From positions 4,595,014 through 4,659,013 of the forward strand of contig AP018180.1 of NCBI GenBank assembly GCA_002368155.1: a stretch of 64,000 nt of DNA, given 5' to 3'. The stretch is from Nostoc carneum NIES-2107. GTDB taxonomy: Bacteria; Cyanobacteriota; Cyanobacteriia; Cyanobacteriales; Nostocaceae. The notes beneath the pieces are model-generated. The model saw nothing but the letters and a program-made list of their open reading frames with translations, had not been told where the DNA came from and made no database searches. A program made the translations under genes and the position numbers. Shown piece by piece: positions 15,156 through 24,013 of the stretch (its first letter is position 1; every line of letters starts with the position of its first letter).

Positions 15156-16826
15156 TTACGGTTTAATTTCATCGCTGAGAAGTTTGACTTGCGTTCCAGG
15201 ATAATAGAATTGCAGAATTTTCTGGCTTGACCAACCTAACTTAGCTAGGTTTTGCGCTCCAGTTTGACTCAAGCCAACTCCATGTCCAAATCCTCCACCC
15301 ACAAAAGCGTATCCCCACAGGTTTGGTTTGCCTTTGTTGAGGGGTTGTAAATAAAATAGCGTGCTAATAGGAGCAGCAAAGGCGCTACGTACTTCGTCTT
15401 TATGTAAAGTGAAGACACCAATGTCTGATTTGATGGCTAAATCGAGAATGCGTCCGCTAGCAGAACGCTTGACTACAGACATGGCTTGAATACTTTTCAA
15501 TTTACTGTAGGGGCTTTTCTTTACTCGCAAAAATTTCTGTAAGTCCTTAGTAATATCTTCTATACTGGTTTCTTTGCGCCAACGAAAGAGATCCCACTCG
15601 CTTTCATTAAATCCTTTTTCGAGAGTAATAAATTTCTGAAAGTTATTTTCATCGGATAAATTCTGTTTAGATAAATCCCAGATATTCAAAGAAGCATCGA
15701 CTAGTGGCTTGAGATAAGGACGATCTTCGCCGTTCCAAATATCGCTGAAAGACGCAGTCACGCCGCCTGTGGTAGAGGAATAAAGGGCATCTACTAGCTG
15801 GTTTTGATAAGTTAACACCATACCCCTAGTAGCTGCGATCGCTTTATCTGTATTCGGTGCTACCCCATTTAACCCATAATAAACTTGGCAGTGTGTATCA
15901 GCACATAACTCGTAGTCATCAACCGCAAATCTACGTAAATTTCTTAAAACATAAGTACGAGCTAGAATCGCTTGCGCTTCCAAAGATGCCGTTGGCGCAT
16001 TCGCACCAATTTCATTAGGGACAACACCCCGCAAATAAGTTTCTAATGGTACTTGATTAACCAGAGTATACGTACCATAGGCATTAGGCTGTAAGTTCAT
16101 CTCACCAGCATAAAGCCGAGCTTTATCAGGATTTTCAGTTTTATTTACCCGAATTAAATTTTTATCGCTGCTAATTTTTACATAATTCCGGCTGTAGCGG
16201 TTGCCATTGATTACCCAACTCACTAACGGCGTTTTTTGCGAAACTTTGGTATCCAGGTATATCAGATTATTCTTATCTGAAGCTTGCAAGCTCTGCAATA
16301 GCAACCTTCGTAGTAAGGGAGTATTATAAACATCTCGTTTCGCCCAAACTTGCCAGCGTTCCGGCTGGGCAATTTCTACCTCTATTCCCTGTTCGCGCCA
16401 TTTTTGAGCGCTATCTTCAGCCGTTTCAAAGGTACGGAAGGTTCCTAAAACTACTACCTCATCAACTGCTGCTTGGGGTAAAGCTTGCATTGCTATTTCT
16501 AGCTTGACAGGGTTTTGGGTAACTAAAGTTTGCTCCCGATTACCTGTCTTAAATCTCAGCTTTAAGCGATCGCCTTTACTTGGTTCTAATTGCAGCTTGG
16601 CTGTGGGTTGCTCTCCAAACCTTTGCACAATCCCAATTTTTAATACTACATCCTTGCTTCTACTCTCCGAGCCAGATGCCGCAGTTAGCCCTAATAGGCA
16701 AAATCCTATCAGTAGAGTCCGGGGGAAATGCCAGTACAAAATCTTATGAGAAAGCTGATTATCCCTCGCTGTGCGGCGTTGGGGCAGGTTTGCTCGTTGC
16801 TTTGTAACGAATTGGTTTTGTCGCAT
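15156..16826 (-). CDS. SpoIID/LytB domain protein, secreted
   Basis: 556 aa from the ATG at 16826 (MRQNQFVTKQR), with GGAG five bases upstream; the longer frame to 16883 is less likely. A basic N-terminus and the hydrophobic stretch LLIGFCLLGLTAAS (about 36-50) form a signal peptide. The C-terminal half has the SpoIID signatures VPLETYLRGVVPNEIGANAP, LEAQAILARTYVL and GFGHGVGLSQTGAQNLAKLG. SpoIID is a peptidoglycan lytic transglycosylase in Bacillus and LytB an amidase enhancer. In cyanobacteria such proteins are common and are presumed to act on the cell wall. The middle region contains a SPOR-like stretch (VVLGTFRTFETAEDSAQKWREQG). Divergent from the sulfiredoxin gene. Confidence 0.85.
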   Translation of the reverse strand: MRQNQFVTKQRANLPQRRTARDNQLSHKILYWHFPRTLLIGFCLLGLTAASGSESRSKDVVLKIGIVQRFGEQPTAKLQLEPSKGDRLKLRFKTGNREQTLVTQNPVKLEIAMQALPQAAVDEVVVLGTFRTFETAEDSAQKWREQGIEVEIAQPERWQVWAKRDVYNTPLLRRLLLQSLQASDKNNLIYLDTKVSQKTPLVSWVINGNRYSRNYVKISSDKNLIRVNKTENPDKARLYAGEMNLQPNAYGTYTLVNQVPLETYLRGVVPNEIGANAPTASLEAQAILARTYVLRNLRRFAVDDYELCADTHCQVYYGLNGVAPNTDKAIAATRGMVLTYQNQLVDALYSSTTGGVTASFSDIWNGEDRPYLKPLVDASLNIWDLSKQNLSDENNFQKFITLEKGFNESEWDLFRWRKETSIEDITKDLQKFLRVKKSPYSKLKSIQAMSVVKRSASGRILDLAIKSDIGVFTLHKDEVRSAFAAPISTLFYLQPLNKGKPNLWGYAFVGGGFGHGVGLSQTGAQNLAKLGWSSQKILQFYYPGTQVKLLSDEIKP

Positions 16827-16936
16827 GATTGCTCCAATGATACCATTACCAGTTTTGCCCCAAAGGTTGCAAAACGAAGTCATAACGACTATGATTTATA
16901 TATAGTCACAGAAGGGAATTAGCTAGACAAACCCTT

Positions 16937-17200
16937 ATGGTTAAAATCCAAGAAATTCCACTCAACCAGATAAAGCGGCCGTTGCCCCGGACAAACGATC
17001 CGCAGAAAGTACAAGCCTTAATGGAATCGATTGCTGCGATCGGACAACAAGAACCTATTGATGTCCTTGAAGTAGAAGGACTCTATTATGGCTTTTCAGG
17101 TTGCCATCGGTATGAAGCTTGCCAGCGTCTAGGTAAAGAAACAATCTTAGCTAGAGTCCGTAAAGCTCCCCGTAGCGTTCTCAAGATGCACTTAGCATGA
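16937..17200 (+). CDS. srx: Sulfiredoxin
   Basis: 87 aa. The ParB/Srx fold is seen from VKIQEIPLNQIKRPLPRTNDP, and the active-site motif FSGCHR lies at residues 53-58 with the catalytic Cys56. Sulfiredoxin uses ATP to reduce hyperoxidised (sulfinic) 2-Cys peroxiredoxin. It is shorter than eukaryotic Srx, as usual in cyanobacteria. The dps gene follows after 78 bp on the same strand, suggesting a peroxide-stress pair. Confidence 0.9.
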   Translation: MVKIQEIPLNQIKRPLPRTNDPQKVQALMESIAAIGQQEPIDVLEVEGLYYGFSGCHRYEACQRLGKETILARVRKAPRSVLKMHLA

Positions 17201-17278
17201 TTCAATGTCAATGGGTAATCAAAAAAAGCAGCAAGGGACAACAGACAAATAAATTTAATAACCGATTAGGAGAAAATT

Positions 17279-17764
17279 ATGCCATCTAAACCAGAAACTC
17301 TAAATATTGGTATTGATGATGCTAGTAGAGCTAAAATCGCTGAGGGATTGTCTCGGCTGTTGGCTGATACCTACACCCTGTATCTCAAAACGCATAATTT
17401 CCATTGGAATGTAACTGGGCCAATGTTCCAAACCTTGCACTTAATGTTTGAGACCCAGTATACAGAATTAGCCTTAGCAGTGGATTTAATTGCCGAACGC
17501 ATCAGAGCACTTGGCTACCCCGCACCTGGAACATACAGTGAATATGTAAAACTTAGTTCAATTCCTGAAACTCCTGGAGTTCCTAAAGCTACAGAAATGA
17601 TTCGCCTCTTAGTAGAAGGACAAGAATCCGTAGTCAGAACTGCGCGTTCTGTCTTTCCTGTAGTTGATGAAGTCAACGACGAACCCACCGCCGATTTGCT
17701 AACGCAACGGATGCAGGTGCATGAAAAGACAGCTTGGATGCTGAGAAGTTTGTTGGAAGAATAG
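17279..17764 (+). CDS. dps: Dps family ferritin-like protein
   Basis: 161 aa. The Dps ferroxidase region is recognisable in [28 protein letters not shown] (His, His, then the acidic residues), with the second helix pair around [14 protein letters not shown] and the C-terminal [15 protein letters not shown]. Dps forms a 12-mer that oxidises ferrous iron with peroxide and can bind DNA; no long Lys-rich tail for DNA binding is visible. AGGAG precedes the start at a normal distance. The stop runs directly into a GGGGACT tandem repeat. Confidence 0.92.
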   Translation: MPSKPETLNIGIDDASRAKIAEGLSRLLADTYTLYLKTHNFHWNVTGPMFQTLHLMFETQYTELALAVDLIAERIRALGYPAPGTYSEYVKLSSIPETPGVPKATEMIRLLVEGQESVVRTARSVFPVVDEVNDEPTADLLTQRMQVHEKTAWMLRSLLEE

Positions 17765-17850
17765 GGATTGGGGACTGGGGACTGGGGACTGGGGACTGGG
17801 GACTGGGGACTGAGGACTGGGGACTGGGGACTGGGGACTGGGTAATGGGG
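17765..17850. repeat. GGGGACT tandem repeat
   Basis: About ten heptamers start one base after the dps stop codon. A TTACCAA-type array follows at 17876-17912, and the next gene starts 22 bases after it. These repeats make up the whole dps to XRE spacer. Confidence 0.9.
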
Positions 17851-17933
17851 ATGAGGGAGATGAGAAAGAAATTTCTATTACCAATTACCCATTACCAATT
17901 ACCAATTACCCAACACCAAACACCTAATACCAA

Positions 17934-18605
17934 ATGCCAAATAATAATTTCACCCATTTGTTGCAGGATTTAATGCAACAAGTGGGTATTTCCAGTTTTA
18001 AAGAGCTAAGCCGTACTGCTGCTGTGTCAGAGCGGCAAATTTTGCGACTGCGTCAGGGAAAGGTAAAGCAGATGCGAGTAGATATACTGCTTAAATTGTC
18101 GCAGAAGCTACAGATAACATTAAATGAAATAGTCACGAATTTTTCAGTACAGAGTCAGCAGGAAGAAAATCTCATTAACTCAGCACTGAAAAATAATCAG
18201 CAAAATTTATTACAAGAAAATGACAATTTAAGAAGAGAATATGAGCGATCGCAACTAGCTTTAGCACAGCAACGAGAGTTATTGCAGCAAGAGTTTCAGC
18301 AGACGAGTTTGCAAATGTTGGAACCTTTGCTACTGCAATGGCCGACAGCAGCACAGAAAGCAAAGGAGAATCAGCAGCTAGCAGCCATTAAAGTTGTACC
18401 ATTGGTGCAAAAGCCATTAGAAAAATTATTACAACTTTGGGGAATAGAAGCGATCGCATCTGTAGATGAAGAAGTACCTTACGACCCTCAGTGGCATCAA
18501 TTAATGGATGGTAGTCCACAAGCTGGTGAACTAGTCAAGGTGCGTTACATTGGTTACCGACAAGGTGAAAAGCTGTTGTATAGAGCGAAAGTTAGCCCTA
18601 TTTGA
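17934..18605 (+). CDS. XRE-type HTH protein with GrpE-like C-terminal domain
   Basis: 223 aa. Residues about 8-62 form a helix-turn-helix of the XRE type (ISSFKELSRTAAVSERQILRLRQGKVKQMRVDILLKLS). Residues 75-130 are a Gln/Glu-rich coiled coil. The C-terminus (EEVPYDPQWHQLMDGSPQAG, then VKVRYIGYRQGEKLLYRAKVSP) resembles the beta-domain of GrpE, the DnaK nucleotide-exchange factor, in its order of P-H-x-L, GY and Y/LRxAKV. Long helix plus small beta-domain is also the GrpE layout. It may be a DNA-binding regulator that contacts Hsp70. Its leader consists of tandem repeats and there is no clear Shine-Dalgarno sequence. The HTH call is firm, the GrpE likeness moderately sure. Confidence 0.7.
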   Translation: MPNNNFTHLLQDLMQQVGISSFKELSRTAAVSERQILRLRQGKVKQMRVDILLKLSQKLQITLNEIVTNFSVQSQQEENLINSALKNNQQNLLQENDNLRREYERSQLALAQQRELLQQEFQQTSLQMLEPLLLQWPTAAQKAKENQQLAAIKVVPLVQKPLEKLLQLWGIEAIASVDEEVPYDPQWHQLMDGSPQAGELVKVRYIGYRQGEKLLYRAKVSPI

Positions 18606-19021
18606 CAACAGAAAATTAGCTGAGTCTGTTAGCTATGGGCAAAAGGTTAACAATAGGTTAACTTGAGTATATTTTTCTTTAACTGTATGAAACTAGATTA
18701 TTTGATAGAGAATCAAGCAAGTAGATCTATAAAATTTCAGATAACCTCTGAAATAAATTGCTAATTTTGGGAAAGATAAAATATAGAAGCAATCTACCCT
18801 TGACCCCGGCTGCTAAGATTTGGGGGGTGTTGTGTGCAGCTCATGACGAGTAGTTATTGATTTGTTGATAATTTGTAGTTATAGATTCAGATTTTACTGA
18901 TAGCCATCATTGATAATTGATAGCCATTAATCAGTCTTAAAGGTTATGAAATGACTTAAAATTATATAATAATATACAATAACAAATGCTTTTCTTTACA
19001 AAAATCAAGGATAAAAATATC
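18606..19021. other. AT-rich upstream region of the STAS gene
   Basis: 416 bp, AT-rich, with direct repeats of GATAGCCAT (about 18899 and 18919). No gene or palindrome is evident; presumably it carries the STAS promoter. Confidence 0.4.
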
Positions 19022-19351
19022 ATGCTTAAACCAGGTGTAGAAGTTGTTAAACTCAGTGGGGTTATTAACTCAGCAACATCTCAAGATTTGCGCCAAAGCC
19101 TGAATGAATTAATAGAAAAAGGTGCAAAAACAATATTAGTTGACTTTCAAGATGTCACATTTATGGATAGTTCTGGTTTAGGTACTTTAGTATTAGCTTT
19201 TAAAACATTGAGAGCCTCAGATAGCAAGCTTGCTATTTGCTCACTTAATGAACAAGTAAGAATATTATTTGAATTGACAAGTATGGATCAAGTGTTTGAA
19301 ATATTTCCTAATCAGGCAGAATTTCATCAAACTTTACTGGCTAAAAATTAA
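19022..19351 (+). CDS. STAS-domain anti-sigma factor antagonist
   Basis: 109 aa from the ATG at 19022 (MLKPGVEVVKLSG), which has AAGGAT upstream; an ATG at 18986 is in frame but without such a site. It is a single STAS domain of the SpoIIAA/RsbV type. The phospho-acceptor is Ser50 in MDSSGLG (motif 49-54). These proteins switch partners between an anti-sigma kinase and a sigma factor or other target, depending on phosphorylation. The stop overlaps that of the convergent PP2C-type phosphatase, the expected enzyme to dephosphorylate it. No anti-sigma kinase gene is in the window. Confidence 0.9.
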   Translation: MLKPGVEVVKLSGVINSATSQDLRQSLNELIEKGAKTILVDFQDVTFMDSSGLGTLVLAFKTLRASDSKLAICSLNEQVRILFELTSMDQVFEIFPNQAEFHQTLLAKN

Positions 19352-20484
19352 TCAAAGTTAACTTCAATAATAGATAAATCGTCCTCAAAAGATTCTTGGG
19401 AATGCAAAGCCATGAGGTAATTTAATAATTCCTCAAGAGGAGATTCAACATTATTGCGTAAGCTAATAATGAGCTGAATAAATGCATCTAAACTCCAAAG
19501 TTTACCATCTGGTTTAGTAATTTCGTAAGCACCATCACTAAAAATATAAAGATTACTGTAGGCTTCAACATTGCAAAACCCATCAATATATTTCGCCTCG
19601 GGAAACATTCCAATTGGCATACCAGGGGTTCTCAAAAGTTGAACTTCAGTATTCTTTACAGATTTGCCAGATACTAATATTGCTGGTGGATGACCAGCAG
19701 TTGCATAAATTAACTGTCGCTTAACTCTGTTGTATACTCCATACCAAATAGTAAAGTATTTATCGTTTTGCTCATTGATTTGGAAAGTCTCATTGAGCGC
19801 TTTTAGTACACAGCTTGGTTGATAATAATTCAGGTTACCCAGGGCGCGCGATCGCAGCAAATTGAGAACAGAAATAGAAGGGAGAGTAGCTTTCAATCCA
19901 TGTCCGGCTGTATCTAATAGGTAAATTGCTAAAGACTCTGAGTCAAGCCAGTAGTAATCAAAACAATCGCCGCCGAGTTGTCGTGAAGGAATAAAACGGG
20001 AATTAATAGTTAACGGTTCAGTTAGTGGTAGCGGTAGAAGCGATCGCACATATTCTGCTGCTTCTGCTAACTCTGCTTCTAGTAACTGCTTTTGAGTTTG
20101 CAAATCGCGACTCAATATATGTAATCGCAATCCGGCTCTCACCCTGGCTAGTAATTCATATTGTTCAATAGGTTTAGAGATAAAATCATCGGCTCCAGCA
20201 TCCAAACCCTTGACGCGATCAGCAACTGAATCTAAAGAAGTTAAGAGAATAAAAAAGATAGTAGATAACTTGGGATCTGTTTTAATGCGATGACATACTT
20301 CTAAGCCATTCAACCCAGGCATAATCCAATCACAAATAATTAATGCCGGATGAAAAGTTAGTATCTTGGTAATTCCTTCCTCACCGTTACTAGCCGTGAC
20401 TACCTCATAACCTTGCTTTTGTAACATTCTTTTGAGGAATGTTACTATTGAATAGTCATCGTCAATTACTAGTATTTTAAACAT
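19348..20484 (-). CDS. Response regulator with PP2C (RsbU/SpoIIE) phosphatase output
   Basis: 378 aa. The N-terminal receiver domain (1-120) has the phospho-acceptor Asp52 in IICDWIMPG and the conserved Lys in FISKPIEQY. A short coiled coil (residues 125-145) leads to the PP2C-like Ser/Thr phosphatase domain (about 170-378), with metal-binding Asp in GGDCFDYYWL and the DTAGHG and FSDGAYEI motifs. Phosphorylation of the receiver by an unlinked histidine kinase should control dephosphorylation of a STAS protein. The convergent STAS gene shares stop-codon bases with this gene, so the two most likely form one partner-switch module. Confidence 0.9.
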   Translation of the reverse strand: MFKILVIDDDYSIVTFLKRMLQKQGYEVVTASNGEEGITKILTFHPALIICDWIMPGLNGLEVCHRIKTDPKLSTIFFILLTSLDSVADRVKGLDAGADDFISKPIEQYELLARVRAGLRLHILSRDLQTQKQLLEAELAEAAEYVRSLLPLPLTEPLTINSRFIPSRQLGGDCFDYYWLDSESLAIYLLDTAGHGLKATLPSISVLNLLRSRALGNLNYYQPSCVLKALNETFQINEQNDKYFTIWYGVYNRVKRQLIYATAGHPPAILVSGKSVKNTEVQLLRTPGMPIGMFPEAKYIDGFCNVEAYSNLYIFSDGAYEITKPDGKLWSLDAFIQLIISLRNNVESPLEELLNYLMALHSQESFEDDLSIIEVNFD

Positions 20485-20775
20485 AAAAAAGCAAGAAGCA
20501 CTAGTTAGTAATTGCTATAGCAATTATGTATGGTTGGTGGAATCACTTGCGGAGAAAGGTAATAAGCAAAAAGGACATTGAGTTGATTGCAAAAATTAAA
20601 TATGAGTTATATATAATTCCTAAATAATTTTTGTAATCAGGAACTGGGAAAAGGGTAAGGGTGAATTCAATCCTTTTCCCCTTCTCCCTTAACCGAACTG
20701 TATTGACTCAGACCCCTAACAGCAATCAATAATTCATGCAGTGAGGGTTCATTCTCTTTTAGCAGCCATAAAAGA

Positions 20776-21543
20776 CTATGGCGGCGAAAGCGGATTTAGC
20801 CACAAAAGCATAGCATTTTTGAGTTGATTCAAATCACGATATGCTTCTTGCTTAAACCATTGTCCTAGAGCATCCAAAGGTGTGAAAGATGCTCCTGTTT
20901 GCCATTTCAAATCTTGGCCTAAAGGTGTAGTATGAGTTCCTGGCAAGGTTTGTACCGTTACCATCTCCGCAAAGCGTTCTTGTAATATTTTGCTTAATGC
21001 TGCTGATTGGTCAAGGGTGTCATTGCTAAATTTTATCAGTAAGTTGCGACGCACGTTGTAGCGTTCTTGCACTAGCTTATTAGTTTCTAAAGGAGTGGGA
21101 GTAAACTCAATTGCTAAAGCAGAATTTAATTGTTCCACTAAAGGAATAGCATCTTTAGCAGCGTAATTATTAAAAGATATGAGAATGTTACCTGCACGTT
21201 CTGCGCCTAAGACGCTACCAATTAATAAGTGGAGTTTGCAACCCATGCTGTGTCCAATTCCATAGATAGGAAGATACAGCTTGCGTAAAGATGAAGAATC
21301 GCGGAGACGTTCTAAGGCTCGCTCAAAGTTGAGCAGTACAGAGTTAGCGATCGCAATATGATCTAAAGTATTAACAAAAGGTGTAGCAATGACAACATAC
21401 CCTTTTTCTGCCAGTTGTTCTAGTACCCAACGGTAAGTTAAATGAGGTGCAGTAGCGACAAATGCACCTCCGAGGAAATGGATGATACCGATGGGATTGC
21501 GGGGGACGAGTACCCAGTTACCTTGAATTTCTTTCCAGTCCAT
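20776..21543 (-). CDS. DUF1350 family alpha/beta-hydrolase-like protein
   Basis: 255 aa from the ATG at 21543 (MDWKEIQGNWVLVPRNP), where family members begin; nine more codons are open back to a GTG at 21570. The sequence IGIIHFLGGAFVATAPHLTYRWVLE and GIGHSMGCKLHLLIGS (a nucleophile-elbow-like GHSMG) are typical of DUF1350, a cyanobacterial and plastid family of alpha/beta-hydrolase fold. The substrate is unknown. It is a single-gene unit. Confidence 0.85.
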   Translation of the reverse strand: MDWKEIQGNWVLVPRNPIGIIHFLGGAFVATAPHLTYRWVLEQLAEKGYVVIATPFVNTLDHIAIANSVLLNFERALERLRDSSSLRKLYLPIYGIGHSMGCKLHLLIGSVLGAERAGNILISFNNYAAKDAIPLVEQLNSALAIEFTPTPLETNKLVQERYNVRRNLLIKFSNDTLDQSAALSKILQERFAEMVTVQTLPGTHTTPLGQDLKWQTGASFTPLDALGQWFKQEAYRDLNQLKNAMLLWLNPLSPP

Positions 21544-21621
21544 GCCGATAGGCGATCGCTTACTTAACACATCTTTATGTTAAAACGGGAATCGCCGCTA
21601 TGGTGCGTTTGGGTAAAAAAG

Positions 21622-21765
21622 CTGGGGATTGGGGACTGGGAATTGGGGATTGGGGATTGGGGACTAGGGACTGGGGGATACAGGAGACAAGGAGAGAAAT
21701 TCCCATTACCAATTACCAATTACCAATTACCAATTACCAAATGACAAATGACAAATGACAAACCT
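21622..21765. repeat. GGGGACT, CCAATTA and ATGACAA tandem repeats
   Basis: A composite array: GGGGATT-type units (21622-21680), CAATTAC-type units (about 21700-21738) and AATGACA units to 21760, in the same order as at the left end of the window (1-132). The repeated order suggests the three arrays spread together as one block. Confidence 0.85.
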
Positions 21766-21767
21766 TA

Positions 21768-22505
21768 TTAACCTTCCGACTGATTTTGTAACCTTTTCAT
21801 TTCGTGCTGCACATCTAAAGCAATTTGCAACGCTTCATTAAGTAGTCTTCCATGTTCAGTTGCTTGTTCGGTTACTTGCATGGCTGTTAAAGTGGCTAAA
21901 TTATTCACAAAAAGTTCGCTATTTTTGAGAATAAAATTTTTATTTTCTCTCAGAACCTTTTCTGTTTTGAGCGCACGTACTAAATCAGTTCTGGTAAGTT
22001 TTAAAGCTTCAATAACTCTGTGCCTTTGATGAATGGTTACCTCTGGATTACCAGCATCTTCTATTTGGTCATTAATATCTATAGCTTTAATAATGGCATT
22101 GTATCTATCAACATCATTTAAGAGAATCCGCAAAGAATTTGTCATATTTGCTTTGAGGAACTTAGCTCGTCTTTTCCACACAAGATATAAAACTAATTGT
22201 GTCACTCCCCCAGCCCAGAAACCCAAGACAATAAACACTAACCAAGAAGGTGCAGTCAGCCATAGGTCAAATAATCTAATAATAAAATCGAATATTAGAT
22301 AGCAACCAACCAAAATAGAAAAACTAATAAAAACTACAGTTGCGCCTTCAGTGCCTTTAATTTTTTCTATAACTTGCTTGGCAAAGCGTCCCAGAGGATT
22401 AATGATATTTATGAGTTCATCTTTAACAGGCAGATTAGTCAGGTTTTGTAGATCTCTCGGACTAATCTCCAACCCTTGTAAATCATCCCGCACAGCTTTC
22501 CCCAC
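21768..22505 (-). CDS. Two-TM membrane protein of unknown function
   Basis: 245 aa. Two hydrophobic segments (about residues 55-78 and 85-108) form a hairpin with a short WLTAPSW turn. The C-terminal 135 residues are charged and helical (KANMTNSLRILLNDVDRYNAIIKAID, then LVRALKTEKVLRENKNF), predicted to lie in the cytoplasm. No enzyme motif is seen and I do not recognise the family. Probably a cyanobacterial conserved hypothetical protein. The ATG start MGKAVRDDLQGLEISP is at the frame limit. Confidence 0.6.
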   Translation of the reverse strand: MGKAVRDDLQGLEISPRDLQNLTNLPVKDELINIINPLGRFAKQVIEKIKGTEGATVVFISFSILVGCYLIFDFIIRLFDLWLTAPSWLVFIVLGFWAGGVTQLVLYLVWKRRAKFLKANMTNSLRILLNDVDRYNAIIKAIDINDQIEDAGNPEVTIHQRHRVIEALKLTRTDLVRALKTEKVLRENKNFILKNSELFVNNLATLTAMQVTEQATEHGRLLNEALQIALDVQHEMKRLQNQSEG

Positions 22506-24013
22506 CTCACCAGAATAGTTATTTAGTACAATATAGCAAGCTAATTTATAGAATGCTAATTATCAAAGCATTGTGGTTAACCAATATCAGAAATATCTGG
22601 GTATCAAACTAGTAACACCGTGAAGTCAAAATGCAAATGCAAAAGTAAAAATTGTCATATATCACGGCTTGTGCATATTGAAAATGGTAACTTTATTTAC
22701 GCAAAATTATACTAGTAATTGATTTTTGTACAATAAGATACTCTTTTTTATCAGATAATTGGTTAGATTTTAATAGTATTTGGTAAACCAGCTTCTTCAG
22801 TTGCAAGCAAGAATAGTGCTCAGTATTGTGATTACTTCAACTTCCAAGCAGTTGCAATTATAGTAAGCGATTTCCCCTTAAAGATATTCCTATGTAGCTG
22901 TTCTTTACCATTGTAACCAGCGGATCGCCGAGGAGCAATGCTTAGTTCTAAACAAACCCTTTTATTGATAGCGGTTGAAGATAAACAAATCTATTTTTTG
23001 GAGAGTGGATAGGATAAACTTAGCTTTTCAGCTATCAGATATTAGTAAACTGAAAATTATTTTGAGGTGTTGTAGAGAGACTTCAGTAATTACTCAGAAA
23101 ATTTAATATGAAAATAATTTTATAAGATTTATGAATTAATAATTAGATAAGGGTTCCTCTCGTTGTCGCAACTGGTGTTTGAGGGAAGAAAACCCAACAC
23201 TGAAATATAGGTTTAGTTTTCAAGATCCAAGTTGGGTTGCGCTTGCTACTTGTGAGAAATGCAGGATAAGGGCACTCAAAAAAATAAATTATTCCGTTCA
23301 AGTCGTTGACTGTTGACTGTTAACTGTGAACCGTCAACAGTCAACGGTTAACAGTTAACAATAGCAATGGAATGTTTTTTTACTTGGAAGTCCCTAAGTA
23401 TAATTATTAATGCGATATCCACACTTTTCAATATTCTTCTGAGAACAAAATAACTACACTTAATGGTGGTGGTAGTTTAGTTCATTAGCAGCGCCAACTA
23501 ATATTGATTTTAGTGAATAAGCTAATAATTGATTGGATTTACAAGATAAGATAATATTTATTAACATAGCTGAGTATTTTCATATATCCAGCACAAAATT
23601 AGATTAAAAGTGATGCATTTGCAGAAAATACGCGATCGCACTCTACAATTTTTGAGGTTACCATGATGGAGATGGACGTTGCATCTGGCAGCTTGTGTTT
23701 GTCTGTGGTCATAGCATGGATGCGCGTCATGGGAAAACTCAAAAAAAGGCTAGTACAAGTGGAGAGTAGGAAAACAGCTATGTACAGCCGACTTTGAGAG
23801 TTTTGTGATTGAATAGTTGGTTCTACCTTGTGTAACTATCACCATGCACAGAAATTACAAAACTAACTAAAAAAGGTTAAAAGCCCTAAAAATTGGCATT
23901 TTGATTGTTGACTGACTTAGTAGCAATACGAGTCTGGGGTTTCTTGCTCAATAGGAGATGCCTAAGGTGGTACTTATGTCAAGATTAAGGTGAGGACTTA
24001 GACAAGTCATACT
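22506..24013. other. 1.5-kb gene-free region
   Basis: The longest stretch without a credible gene. The base composition is AT-rich. It contains one GTTGACT-type palindromic repeat at 23305-23359. I find no tRNA-like cloverleaf, no strong terminator and no decayed gene that I can recognise. It may hold a long kinase leader or non-coding RNAs. Confidence 0.5.
23305..23359. repeat. GTTGACTGTTAAC palindromic repeat
   Basis: Units GTTGACT and GTTAACT on the left, with their inverted complements (CAACAGTCAACGGTTAACAG) on the right, give a long hairpin. The same family occurs at 31722-31770, 61988-62013, 63155-63182 and 63340-63372. Confidence 0.8.
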
